64,000 nucleotides of DNA, from positions 22,940,013-23,004,012 of the forward strand of contig OZ026519.1 of NCBI GenBank assembly GCA_964019695.1, in the 5' to 3' direction. Within the stretch, counting starts at the first letter, position 1, and every line of letters starts with the position of its first letter. Shown here piece after piece: positions 22,398 to 33,368 of this stretch. The notes under the pieces are model-generated. The model ran no database searches. It had not been told where the DNA came from and saw nothing but the letters and a program-made list of their open reading frames with translations. Source of the stretch: Loripinus fragilis. Taxonomy: Eukaryota > Mollusca > Bivalvia > Lucinida > Lucinidae. The translations under genes were made by a program, and so were the position numbers.

Positions 22398-22600
22398 TTT
22401 TCTTTGTTATTTGAGATTTGCGATGGAAATGTTACAGCAAGCCTCACCGTTGATATATCGCAGACGACTAAACTTCCCGCCGATGCACTCTATGAACACT
22501 TCGGTCACGTGAATTTTTGAATCTACTGATTGGCTTCTATAAAAAGAAAGTTGGTGATGGGGGCGCTAATCAGTCACATGACTGATCATATGACTTGAAT
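22398..22600. promoter_or_regulatory. Bidirectional promoter between prothymosin-like and COMMD9-like genes
   Basis: Only 203 bp separate the two start codons. Visible motifs are an E2F-like TTCCCGCC (22474-22481), an E-box GTCACGTGA (22504-22512), an inverted CCAAT box (ATTGG, 22529-22533), TATAAAAAG (22538-22546, oriented toward COMMD9, 54 bp before its ATG), and TCACATGA (22574-22581, an M-box type E-box) inside the near-palindrome CAGTCACATGACTG. CACGTG and TCACATGA are sites of the USF/MITF/TFE class of bHLH-Zip factors. Their use here is inference. Confidence 0.65.
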
Positions 22601-22648
22601 ATGGCGAGCTGTAATGTCAACTTCGCGAATTTGAGTTTGCTGCTTAAG
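22601..22648 (+). CDS. COMMD9: COMMD9-like protein, exon 1 (start)
   Basis: The ATG at 22601 has A at -3 and G at +4. It opens a 16-codon exon reading MASCNVNFANLSLLLK, then a GT donor at 22649 (GTCTGT, weaker than consensus). It joins exon 2 in phase 0. Known COMMD9 proteins begin with a comparable short exon ending in LLK just before A-x-SKD. With exons 2-4 it supplies the helical N-terminal domain. COMMD9 is one of ten COMM-domain subunits of the Commander (CCC plus Retriever) complex, which recycles membrane cargo from endosomes; the family is also linked to NF-kB control. The C-terminal COMM domain (~80 residues) is not found before 64000, so the gene is cut by the window edge. Confidence 0.85.
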
Positions 22649-23709
22649 GTCTGTATTTAGCTTAATGCGTAATAACCAGGCATATATTGTATAATAGACA
22701 CAACTTAAGATCTTGGAGTAAACAATGCATTGGGTATGAGTAACCGGTATTTTTTCAATACAAGTTAGAATTTTAATGAAAGCTTAGTAGTGGGCGTTAT
22801 GTCTACATTGTACCGGTATTCGGAGGGAAACAAAATCCGGCTTTATCCTGCATTGTAGAAAACAAATGTCAGTGACTAGACTTAAGAATCTGTCGGCCAC
22901 TATGAGTAAAAGCGCTTGAATGTACAACATGCAGAAGTAATTTATAAATTTAACTTTCTAGCTATTATCATAAAGTACATTTATGTATCAGATGGTCCTT
23001 GGACTCAATAAACACAGACTGGTCACTTACATACAGGTAAATGTATATATTGGAAATACCCTGTCGTGGCTCAACGGTGACTGAGCTTTCAAAACTGACG
23101 TATGTTGAAGATTAAAAAATCATATCTCCGTTAATCCTCTGCATATCTTTGATTTTTCTTCAAAAGGCATTGGTTTAATATACTATCTTTAAGACTGTAT
23201 TGTTATATTATTTGAAAAATTATCTGTCTTTATGAACATCAGCAAGAAACCTAAGTACCCGTTTTAGCTATTTTTGGCATTTTCAGCCGAAAATCGTCAG
23301 AAATCAACATAAAAAGATGTAAAAACTTCAATTATTTTTAATGTAACTCGTAATATTTCAGCTTTGCACACCGGGAGTAACCTCTTATTATCTTGGGTAT
23401 GTTCAGAATCAATTTCATTGGCTGTAGTACTTTGAAATAGTGCTAAAATAAAGCCTTGACAACATAACTCGGTATTTCCGTCAGTAACCAGTCCGTTTAT
23501 ACTGGGTCCGAGGATGTTCTAAAGGTGTTCTAACTTCGGCAATACATAAAACCGAGCCAAGCAAATAAACAGTCCCAGTGTTATCCGGTGTGAGCAAGGG
23601 GTTGGTCTTAGGTCCATTCCTCTTTCTAATTGTTATAATTACCAGATAACATCAGATCTTCTGTTTGCAGACAATTGGACTTGTATAGGACATATATTCA
23701 CTTCAGGAT

Positions 23710-24117
23710 TGAGGGTCTCAATGGGGCACCGCTGAAATCGCTAATCAGTAAAATTTAGACCCCAAAATCGCTAATCAGTAAAACTTATGACCCAAAATCG
23801 CTAATCAGAAAAAAATTAGCACAAAAATCAGTAATCAGAAAATTCAGGTCCAAAAATCAGTAATCTGCTTAATTAGCCCCCAAAATCAGTAATCAGTAAC
23901 GGTTTACTATATATACAAAGTGGAATGACTTTTTTACAATCAAATTCATATTTTTAGGCCAAAATTCGCTAATCATTAGCACCTCTAATTCCGCTATTCT
24001 GTAAAAGTAACCCTAAAAATCGCTTACCGTTAAAATTTAGTGCCAAAATTCCCTAATCGTACAATTTTAGGGCCATATTCGTTAATTTGTAAGCGGTAAT
24101 CCCAATTGACACCCTCA
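23710..24117. mobile_element. Degenerate-monomer element with TGAGGGTSTCAAT ends
   Basis: TGAGGGTCTCAATGGGG at 23710 and CCCAATTGACACCCTCA ending at 24117 are inverted ends. Between them lie about ten degenerate units of ~28-32 bp built on AATCGCTAATCAGTAAAATT with spacers such as TAGACCCCAA. Towards the right the units change to CGCTTACCGTTAAAATTTAG and CCCTAATCGTACAATTTTAG, in the same direction. There is no coding capacity. The TSD is not clear. Confidence 0.65.
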
Positions 24118-24452
24118 TGACCGACTTATTTTCCAAGGTTCCATCTCTTTGATTTTATTAAATGAGTTGCTTTATCACATTTGTTTTGCCTGCTCTTAGA
24201 CGATTGTAGGATTATATACTCCCTATAGGCATGTCAATGCTGTCATATTTTGCATAGGACAGAGGAGAGTTGATTGGCTTTAATGTGGGTGATTTGGCAT
24301 CAACATCATAAAAAAAAATAATTTTGGATTATTTGCTGTACAAACTAACCCTAGAAAGTGTTCAATCAGTTAAATATCTAAGAGAAAAACTGAGAAACAT
24401 GGATTGGGGTCAACATACATCTGGAATTTCTTCCAAAACTACTTATGCCACT

Positions 24453-24781
24453 ACCGGGTCGTGTAGCGCAGTCGGTAACGTGTCTGGCAACAGGTGCGAG
24501 TCTGATTGCAGATCCAGGGGTCGCAAGTTCGATCCCGGCCTGGTCCTATACTTTCTTGGAGATTGATCATGAAATAATTTCTACGGTCATTCTCCTCCCT
24601 TCTGCTGAATCATTCGAGAAGGGTTGACTTGTTGTCAGTTACAAGCGAAAGTATGTGCACAAAGTACTGATTAACTGCTTGTTCAAGCTTGCCCAGGAAA
24701 AAATGTGGTTAGGTGAACTGACTGTCACACCATGACCATAGCTGTTGACTTGGGATGCAAAGCAACAAAACAAACAAACAA
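24453..24781 (+). mobile_element. Second tRNA-derived SINE family, TSD ACTTATGCCACT
   Basis: A tRNA-like head (GTGTAGCGCAGTCGGTAACG as box A, GCAAGTTCGATCCCGG as box B) is followed by a ~250-bp body and a (CAAA)n tail. A 12-bp duplication (24441-24452 and 24782-24793) marks target-primed insertion. It differs from the other SINE family in head and body. Confidence 0.85.
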
Positions 24782-24841
24782 ACTTATGCCACTGCTTTCC
24801 ATTGGCTTTAGAACCAAAGAGAACTACCCAGACAGCAAACT

Positions 24842-24905
24842 CATGTGCAGATCCAGAGGGGGGGGGGGGAACAGGGGGTCCGTCCCCCACCCTGGAAGAT
24901 CACAA
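24842..24905. repeat. Truncated GGATCC-type MITE end
   Basis: It begins CATGTGCAGATCCAGAGG and a G-run, then CCACCCTGGAAGATCACAAG, matching one end of the GGATCC family. No second end follows. Confidence 0.55.
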
Positions 24906-25089
24906 GTGGCTGTATGCTTCTTTATAATTACTGTCTCAAAAAAATTGTTTTAATCCAAAATGGAAGGAAGTGCAAAGTTTGATTACCTTTTTAAGACTTC
25001 CAATACTGAACTGGACATCAGTCCAATTGTTTTCATTTATTGAACCAGCGGTTAAGAATTTGATCGTTTGGTAGGCGTGAATAGGATAG

Positions 25090-25291
25090 GCTTTACCTAG
25101 TAGTGTCGTCTGCTGATAACCTTTGCAAACAGTTTGGACTCAGATTAGATCCAACAAAATGTTAGGCCTGATTTGGATCCAAACTGTTTGACACTCTGGT
25201 GGTATTCCTGAAAGAATTTTTCGAAAAAGTAGATAATGAAAAAGAAATCAGCAGATGACAAAAAAGGATGAAAAATTACCCAGAAGGCAGA
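25090..25291 (+). mobile_element. CAAACAGTTTGGATCC foldback MITE
   Basis: The core CAAACAGTTTGGACTCAGAT pairs with ATTTGGATCCAAACTGTTTG. It is followed by the family's tail (CTGAAAGAATTTTTCGAAAAAG, then CAGCAGATGACAAAAAAGG and AATTACCCAG). Complete family members start TTAACTCTTTGC-like and end GCAAAGAGTTAA-like, which suggests a TTAA-targeting (piggyBac-like) origin; this is inference. Confidence 0.65.
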
Positions 25292-27254
25292 GTTACCAAA
25301 GGCTATTTGCACCGCTAGGTGGCATGACTATCCCATACAGACCTATCTGATTTGAGCATTGTGGGTGCATGCGACATACTTGTTTACACATAGCGTCATC
25401 AAATCACATGATTCGCCCGATTGGTTGATTCAAACTTGTTATTGATCTGCGTCATCACACGTCACTGAAACCACTTTTGACCTGGCCATGTGGGACATGT
25501 TTCAAAATATGTTTTAGTGTAGAAAATATTATCATTGTATCGCTAGATACTGTAATACCAATCATTGTTATTGTTTAGCTACCAAAGGTTACTTGATGTC
25601 TCCATAAATGGATCATTTACAGCCATTCAGTGCTGGCTACTTTTTTAACATAGTGTTTTGGGTAATGCACACAGCGTATTGACACAAACCGGACTTTTCA
25701 GTCGTGATGTGCCTTAGCAGACAGGTTGATTCTTTGAGTATTGCACCTGCGCAGACAATGAGACTATTTGCTGAATCTGTATTTTCAGTAATATACCACA
25801 TTGAGAGAATCAAAGCACTGAGAGTACTGATGGGGAATGGGTTCTTTTAAAGGTGTGCGCAATAAATCTTCTATAGCTACACAATGTTGGGCATGTATGC
25901 AAGGTTAAGTGAGGCCACCTGATTAGGCTGTGAAGCAGATACAACTTTTTGAGCACTCAGATCAAGATGTAGTAGGCCGCATGTATAGTGCTCGCAGGGG
26001 GCTAACAAATTTGCACTCTCCATAGACCCCTTTCACCCTTTCTACCATTTCTTAAATTAGAACATTTTGGTGAGGATATTATGAACAGATGAGGACTTTT
26101 GACAAAATTTGGGATGTTTCGACTTGGGGACGTTTCTTATCTTATTTTAACTGGCTAGCTCAAACATGGGCCTTTTTGATTTGCTTACATATAACCTAGA
26201 CAAAATACTCAGAGATTAAATATGCATGTTAATGGCGATAAGATTGGCATAAGCGCCAAAAGCAAAAAAGGTAGCTACAATGTAGCTTATAAAGTTTTTT
26301 CAAAAGCTAATACTTGTTTGACAATGTTTACTATGCCATCGGTTTAAAAATAGCGGGAGCACATGAGCCTTGCCTAGTGAAAACATGTTTTCGAGGTTTG
26401 TGACAATGGCTCGATTACACTGAACTGTCTGCATACTCAAGGGTGGGCATCAGCGGAACTACCGCGAAATCGCGTTAACCTTAATGTGTCCCTTCGTCAC
26501 ATCGGGGACCTTTCGAGGTAGTGGCATCGTCACGGAAAAGCCAAACAAAGGTAGGTACTCTCGCTTGTTTTAATTTTTTTGTAAAAGATTGAGCTAACTA
26601 TGTAAAAATCCGGCAATGCTATTCCATGTGAATAAGATTTACCTTGCTAAACAGGCCAAAAGCGATGTTGAAAAAGATGAAATCGAACCCAGAACGGGAT
26701 TTATTTAGTGTTATGTCAAAATGAAGAAACTATGCAGATGTTTTACCAGTTTTAGCTCAGAACAAGAGCATTTTACACATGGCATGTACATAAGAGCCCT
26801 TATTCGTCCTTAGGACGTTAAAAATCGAACCGATCATGTTCGATGAAGGAATGATGCCAAAAGTTTCAGGCGCAGTACTGCCTTCACCAACGCGGTAGTG
26901 GTAACGTCATGCTCTAGTTCCTTCGAGCATACCATGTCAGTACATGCAGGCAAGGAGGGAAATGTTTGATATATTGTAGTATCTACTGAAACACCCCAAA
27001 CCACCACCAATCTATCTCAAACGCTGCTCCCTGTGTACAAACTAGCACCCTTATCCCTGCCCCACTCCAAGCCTCACCTCCAAGACCCCCACAACCTTTA
27101 GCACATCATTTTGTGCAGATGCGCTACAGATGTAAGTATCAGGGCCTGGAATTACAATACCTTCTTAAAGTTAAGGAAGACTTTATTTCTAGAAGGCTTG
27201 AGGCCATGAGCAATAATTAAAATTAAAAGAAAGAAGCTGACTGAAGATTACAAC

Positions 27255-27496
27255 CATGCCCTATTCCAGAGGGTGGACAGGGGGTCCAGACTCCCCTGGA
27301 AAATCATGTTCTATAGAAATAGGTAATTGGACCTAAATGTTGGACCCCCCTGAAATCTTGGAAAATTATAGTTTTCTTTGAAATAACCATTGGACCCCCT
27401 CTAAAATTAGCTGAGGACTAAAAAAACGTTGTCAGAGCTTTTTTCTGTCATTTGGGCTTGGATCCCCCTGACGAAAAATTCATGGATGCGCGCATG
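27255..27496. mobile_element. GGATCC-type MITE, 5-bp TSD ACAAC
   Basis: The ends CATGCCCTATTCCAGAGGG and GGATGCGCGCATG are decayed but recognisable, and ACAAC flanks both (27250-27254 and 27497-27501). Internal landmarks AGCTGAGGACTAAAAAAAC and GGAAAATCATGTTCTATAG are shared with the copies at 29615 and 62886. Confidence 0.75.
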
Positions 27497-27949
27497 ACAA
27501 CTATTTTAGCTTGAAATTTAGGACTTGGGTTATTCTTTCATTTGTTCAGAAAATTGGTCAAAATGCTGAAAACTTCCATATTAAATTATAAAAAACTGAG
27601 CATGGTGACATATCCATTTTATTTCATAAGCATAAAACAAACCGTATGCAAAGTTTTGAACACATTTCAATGTGGGAAGTATTTTTTATATCATATATGT
27701 CCTTAATTTTAGACCATTTGATATGCTGAATTTCACAGGAATTATTTTTGGAGGAGTATTGAGAGATTTACTCATTTTTCTGCTGAAATTTCTAAATAAA
27801 TCTGATAGTGAAATGTAATTTAGCAAAGGATTTTGTTAAAATATCTTGCTAAAATTTATTATTTCTTGTTAGTTTTTGCTAAATGGGATAATTTCTCTCA
27901 TATGCTATTCTGAGCCAGAATATTGTTTTTGGTGCGGATGGTGTCGGCG

Positions 27950-28935
27950 TCCGCTTTTTCATTTCTGTGCATTATCTTCTGAACCATATGATGGATTTTG
28001 ACCAAAGTTGCCAAGGTCACAGGGGCACTTTGAAATTTCCAAAATATGGTTTCAGTGCGTTATCTTCTTAACTAGTGGATGGATTTTGACCAAACTTGCA
28101 TAGATACATTGTCGGGAAGAGGGGGTGAGTTGATTAGATTTTGGTGACCTTGACCTAATTTTCTGAACCAGTTGATGGATTTTGACCAATCTCGCATAGA
28201 TTCATTGTTGGGAGAAGGGGAAGAGTTGATTAGATTTTGGTGACCTTGACCTAATTTTCAAGGTCACACCAACACTCTGAATATCCAAAATAGGGTTTCT
28301 CTATGCTATACTTTGAACCAGTGGAGGGATTTTGACCAAACTTGCATAGATATATTGTTGGAAGGGTGGAAAGAGTTGATTAGATTTTGGTGACCTTTAC
28401 ATAATTTTCAAGGTCACCCTCCTATAAAGACAGTATAAATCAGCCATTTCCACAGACTATCTTCCTAACCGGTGGTTCAATTTTAACCAAACTTGAATAG
28501 ATAGATTGTTAGGAGAGGGCTAAGAGTTCATTAGATTTTGGTGACCCTGACCTTATTTTCAAGGTCACACCAGCACTTTGAATTGTCAGATTTTGACCAA
28601 AATGGGGTCTTTGTATGATATCTCTTGAATTGATCAATGTATTATAGCTAAATGTAATGTATTGTATCAGTGTGGCAAAATGTAGAGTTGATATGATTTT
28701 GGTGACCTTGACTTAACTTTCAAGGTCACCTCATTTTAAGGTCATCATCCTTAAAAAACTGTAAATTCAGCCTTTTCTGAGCTCTGTCTTCTGAACCAGT
28801 GGGTTTTTCTGCACCAAACTTGCATAGATACATTGTTTGGAGACAGAAAAGAGTTCATTTGATTTTACTGACCTTGACCTACAATTTCAAAGTTTGACCA
28901 AAATTGTGTTTGTTCATGCTCTCCCTTGAAATAAT
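27950..28935. repeat. Tandem array of ~130-170-bp degenerate units
   Basis: About six units recur, each with TTATCTTCTGAACCAGTGG, ATTTTGACCAAACTTGCATAG, a 'GATTAGATTTTGGTGACC' segment and TTGACCTAATTTTCAAGGTC. Units are 70-90% alike by eye. It is non-coding; similar GACCTTGACCTA blocks occur in the repeat at 43948-45643. Confidence 0.75.
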
Positions 28936-29149
28936 TGATGGATCATTGTGACACAATAAAGAGCAGTAAGCATGCTTGCGGACTCAAATTGTGGTTTTGG
29001 GGACATAGGTTCAAATTGCTCTGAAAACACTGCTTTAATTATCCCTGATTTCAGCAAAGATCCTCATCAGTCAGTTATCGGATCAACTAGTTCCATGCTG
29101 TTTGCAAAAGCATTCAACATTAACAAAGTTTTGAGCGTAAAATTATAAA

Positions 29150-29240
29150 TATTTTCTTACCCATCAATTTTAACATATGTTTTGGGTGCTCAAAAGAACT
29201 GTCTCATGTTTTGGTTGAGGAATAAGATAATTATTTTTTG
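29150..29240 (+). repeat. GAACCGTC foldback element, truncated copy
   Basis: It contains TATTTTCTTACCCATCAATTT and GGGTGCTCAAAAGAACTGTC, then GTTTTGGTTGAGGAATAAGA. Compared with the three full copies, the central part of the second arm is missing. Confidence 0.65.
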
Positions 29241-29614
29241 TTACGAACTCTTAACTAAGAGCCTGAACAATGATCAGGATTTATGTATACAACTGTTTAT
29301 ACTGCGATGGCTGGATTATTTAGATGTATCTAAAGAGACACTTGACAAATTATTTTACACGATTTTGCCCTAGGATATGATTATGATGTTCATCAATGGG
29401 ATAAATGAGAAAGCTATATATTATTGTGATTTTGCTAGGAGCCACTGTAAACTGCGGCCACTCACTAAGCCACATGTAGTAAACCGGGGGCCCCGGGTTT
29501 GATCCCTTTCTCCTGACCCTGTCTCTACATAACATTAGCTGTTGGTGGGACATTAAACACACAAACACATTGTGATCATTGTACCGCATTAGTCTTGATA
29601 AGTCAAGTCTTTAA

Positions 29615-29887
29615 CGTGTGCGGATCCAGAGGGTGGGACATGGGGTTCCAGCCCCCATGGAAAATCACAAGTTCTATAGGGTTCCATAGGAGTTAGCAAT
29701 TGGACTCCCCCACCCTGGAAAATGTTGGACCCCCCAACACACACTTTGAGCCTTTGAAAATGATAGTTATCCATGAAATAAACCATTTACACAATTGGAC
29801 CCCCTGTATTAAGTTGAGGACTAAAAAAAAAACATTGTCTGAACTTGTCAGTCGGGCCTAGGACGAAAATCCCTGGATCTGCGCATG
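29615..29887. mobile_element. GGATCC-type MITE, 5-bp TSD TTTAA
   Basis: CGTGTGCGGATCCAGAGGG starts at 29615 and CCTGGATCTGCGCATG ends at 29887. TTTAA flanks both ends (29610-29614 and 29888-29892). It is 273 bp and non-coding. Confidence 0.82.
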
Positions 29888-30370
29888 TTTAATGAATAAA
29901 AAATATGATTAACCCTTGTTAACAGGTGGATTATTTCATCCTGCCAATAATTTTGTTCTGGAACTGTTTTACCATGGAAGCAGACTATCAAACTGTCCCA
30001 ATCTGGGTTGATATATTTGATATCAAGTTTACCAGGCAAGGCTTTGAGAACGCGTGTTGACATCGCGAGGCTTGCCGAGCGATTCAACATGCATTCTCAA
30101 TGCCAGTCTGGTAAACTTGATATCAAAAGACGTGAACGTGGTATTCTATTTATCAGTTTACCCATTACATGTATTTTACTCTTCAAACTGTTTATCAGGC
30201 AACATGCAACAATGCATTTAATATGAGAGGTAACTGATAATGTTCACAATAATACAGGCTTTGAAAGTGTATATGCAGATGAGAGAGCAGACGACAACTA
30301 CATGTCAGAATGGCGGATTTCCAACCCAATATTTTCATCATCATTTGGGGTCACTCAGATATGTGGGTAA

Positions 30371-30574
30371 TGGGAGCGCAGTGGCTCAGTGGTAGAGTTG
30401 ACTCGAGACCGAGGGGCCGCAGGTTCGAGCCTCACTGGCATCACTGCGTTGTGTTCCTTGAGCAAGACACATTTATCCTAGCTTAGTACTGGTTCAACCC
30501 AGGAAGACCCATCCCTGTTTTACTGAAAGATTGTTGATGGGACGTAAAGAATCAAATCAAACAAAAGATAATTT
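30371..30574 (+). mobile_element. tRNA-derived SINE, TSD TGTGGGTAA
   Basis: The head GGGAGCGCAGTGGCTCAG with box B GGTTCGAGCCTCAC is followed by CCTTGAGCAAGACACATTTA, GTACTGGTTCAACCCAGG and the 3' end GACGTAAAGAATCAAATC. TGTGGGTAA occurs at 30362-30370 and 30575-30583. Confidence 0.82.
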
Positions 30575-30801
30575 TGTGGGTAAATGACTCCAGGTTAGTG
30601 CACCTAAAAGGTGAATGACCAGGTAACGATTTACATAAATTTTTTATTGATTGCTTGAAGAAAGGGACAGGACATGTCATTAAACTTTAAACAGAATCTG
30701 TTTTAGATATGGAATTAAAGAATATGAGAAATGTAAGGTGAGGATTAATTAGTCAATTAACGTAGGACCAGTAAAGCAATTTTTTTTTTTGATTAAAATT
30801 G

Positions 30802-30927
30802 CAATTATTTTCTTATCCATCAGTTTAAACATGTGTTTTGGGTGCTCAAAAGAACCGTCCCATCGGGATGGTTCTTTTGAGTACCCACAACATATGTTTA
30901 GGTTGAGAAATAAGAAAAATAGTTTTC
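30802..30927. mobile_element. GAACCGTC foldback element, full copy
   Basis: The arm GGGTGCTCAAAAGAACCGTC is followed by CCATCGGGA and the complementary GGTTCTTTTGAGTACCC. Outer parts (TTTTCTTATCCATCAGTTTA / GGTTGAGAAATAAGAAAAAT) also pair, so nearly all 126 bp fold into one hairpin. Other copies are at 41234-41360 and 58690-58820. Confidence 0.75.
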
Positions 30928-31077
30928 AGTTATACATTGTTCTCCGGGGGCCTGAATTAATTAGTACGATTTCGGCAATAATGGCTAAATGTTAGATGAA
31001 GCTGTAAATATGTTCAAGGAAAAAAATCAGTACATTATAATTATACTCAAGAAATGTTTTCAGATTTATTTCTCGCT

Positions 31078-31195
31078 GGTCGTGACTTGCTGTCTGCAGA
31101 TAATCTTTGCAAACAGTTTGGACCCAGATCAGGCCCAACAAAACATCAGGCCTCTGGATCCAAATTGATTATTCCTGAAAAGGTTAATTTTGAAA
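31078..31195 (+). repeat. Partial CAAACAGTTTGGATCC foldback MITE and C-tract junction
   Basis: CAAACAGTTTGGACCCAGATC and CTCTGGATCCAAATTG form the decayed hairpin core. Downstream at 31296-31317 a C-run of ~22 bases followed by an A-run resembles the inner part of a GGATCC element without clear ends. Confidence 0.5.
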
Positions 31196-31295
31196 AAAAA
31201 AACAATAGCCCCTGTAAAATAGCAAGTTGCTATATGTTTCCTTAGAAATACTGGTATGGCTCTCTGTAAAATACGTTCGTGACTTAGAAACACCA

Positions 31296-31327
<32 letters not shown>

Positions 31328-31806
31328 AACACACAAAAAAAACAACACAAAACAACAAACAAACAAACAACAACAATGTTGTCAGCCTAGGATCCCCCTG
31401 ATGACATTTTCTGCTTATATTTATGGTAAATATGGTAGCCAATAATATTCAGGTAGGTTTGTGACATTAAAAACACCTGTCCACCACATGTCCTTGTTGC
31501 CATGGTAACTTCTATATTTGGACTTCTTTGTGTGCAATTAAAAGCGGGAGGCTATCAATAATATTAATATTTGTATATATATTTTATAGGATTTATTTTT
31601 ATTGCAATTTTTGCCCTTGCTACATCTATTTTTTCTGCCCGAAAAGACCCTGCCGATAGATATCTTCTTATCTAGCTTGGATAATGGTGTATATCGAGGG
31701 ATCACGGTTTATATTTGTATTTCTTTCTCTAAAGATTGTTTTTGACTCATAGCAACCATTGTATTATGCAGCATTTGGTCTGGGTCTTCACTGTTTGCCA
31801 AAGCAC

Positions 31807-31982
31807 CAGGGGCGGATCCAGGATTTCTTAATAGGGGGTTCAAATTTACAAAAGGGATTCGATAAATTGTTAATTGTACCATTTTTCCTTATTTTTCTGA
31901 AAATTCTCCATGTAAATGGAATAATTTTGTCTCAAAGGGGGTTTCGAGCGAATCCTGTGAACCCCCTCTGGATCCTCCACTG
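31807..31982. mobile_element. Short relative of the GGATCC MITE, 5-bp TSD AGCAC
   Basis: CAGGGGCGGATCCAGGATTT at 31807 is matched by CTCTGGATCCTCCACTG ending at 31982, with AGCAC on both sides (31802-31806 and 31983-31987). At 176 bp it is a distinct subfamily of the same general type. Confidence 0.75.
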
Positions 31983-32458
31983 AGCACTCATTTAGGAGAA
32001 TTGAGATAGGATGATATATTATTCATCATGTAAAGGGTAGCTAGAATCTTTTTGTGTTGAAACCCTAAAAGCACTAACCATGACTGCAACAGAGAAAACA
32101 TTCTTGTTGGGTTTGATAATATTATTTCATGTAAATAAGCTGCAATAGCAAGCCGATGATTCACATTAAATATATATGCCTGAAACTCTCCTAGAAGCCT
32201 TAATAAGTCTGCTACAAATTTAATATATGTAGGTAGAGTGTTAAGAGTTTAGCCGGAAATGAAATGTCATTAAAATGACTTACTCACCGGGTACAATCAG
32301 ATAAAACATTTTCAATTTCAAAAGAAAAGTTTGAATTTTAATTGTCTAAAAAATATACCCAGAGTTATGGCCCTCGAGAATAAAGGGCCACCACTTTTTT
32401 GGACAAGGTGTGCTTAAGTGTGTTTCACAAACGCATTTTCTTATTATGACCATAAGCT

Positions 32459-32870
32459 GCAGGTGTTGTCTGCTGATAGCCTTCACAAACAGTTTTTGAC
32501 TATGATCAGGCCTGACATGTTTGACAGAGCAGATAGAAATTAAAAAAAAATATATTTTTAAAAAATTCATCAGAAGACAAAGAATCATGTAAAATTCCCC
32601 AGCATGCAAAGAGTTACTCTTGAAAACAGTGTAGACCCAGATCTAATGAACAGGCTGATAAGGGTGTTAACTAGTTGCATGGTAGGTAATTTTTCATGCT
32701 TTTTTGTCATCTGCTGACATATTTAAAAATTATCTTATTCAAAAAAAATCTTTTAGAAACACTTTCAGTGTGTCAAAGGGTTTGGATCCAGGTCAGGGTC
32801 CAAACTGATTGCAAAGTTTATTAGCAGGCGACATTTGAAAGTTGTTGCTAGCTGGGAAAGAGTTACAGTA
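32459..32870. mobile_element. Pair of CAAACAGTTTGGATCC foldback MITEs in opposite orientation
   Basis: The first copy (~32459-32620) runs forward to CCAGCATGCAAAGAGTTAC. The second (~32660-32870) is reversed, beginning GTTAACTAGTTGCATGG and containing GGTTTGGATCCAGGTCAGGG. This head-to-head pairing also occurs at 33369-33795 and 54125-54475. Confidence 0.6.
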
Positions 32871-32871
32871 C

Positions 32872-33168
32872 TGGAGGGTCTGGATGGGGGGGGTCTAGTA
32901 TTCACTATTCATTAAAAATTTAGCCCATTATTCATCTCATTAAAATTTTGGGTAATTCATTAAAATATGACCAATTTTTCATTAAAAGTAAGAAAGGTGG
33001 CTCAGAAATCTGATTATTCACTATTCATTATTTTTTTCTTCAATTCATTAAAAAAAATGGGATTATTCATTATTTTTTAAGCCCTCATTATTCACTATTC
33101 ATTATTTTTTTGGCTCATTCTAAAAAAGGCCATTTTTCACTAATCATTATACCCCATCCGATAGACAT
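32872..33168. mobile_element. Degenerate-monomer element with TATTCACTATTCATTAAAA units
   Basis: Short imperfect ends (GGAGGGTCTGGATGGGG at 32872 and CCCCATCCGATAGAC near 33165) enclose about eight units based on ATTATTCACTATTCATTA with variable A/T runs. The architecture resembles 23710-24117, but the monomer differs. It is non-coding. Confidence 0.55.
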
Positions 33169-33368
33169 TGACACAAATGGAACTCATTTTGCTATAATTA
33201 GGTTGACTACAGTATATTATGGTAGCTCTCAAGTGCCACCTGTAGGGTTGTTGAAGGTGTGCAAATAGTTGTGACATAACTTTATCTAAGACTATTAGTT
33301 TTGTCTGGCACTTAGATTCCTTGTTAGTATACAACAAAGACAAGACTGTCTGAACTGGTGGCAACAGA

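Noticed and set aside
30371..30445. Possible tRNA genes at the SINE heads (also 17190, 24453, 54586, 56438)
   Set aside because: A-box and B-box sequences are present, but the heads are followed by conserved SINE bodies and tails and flanked by TSDs, so they are retroposons rather than tRNA genes.
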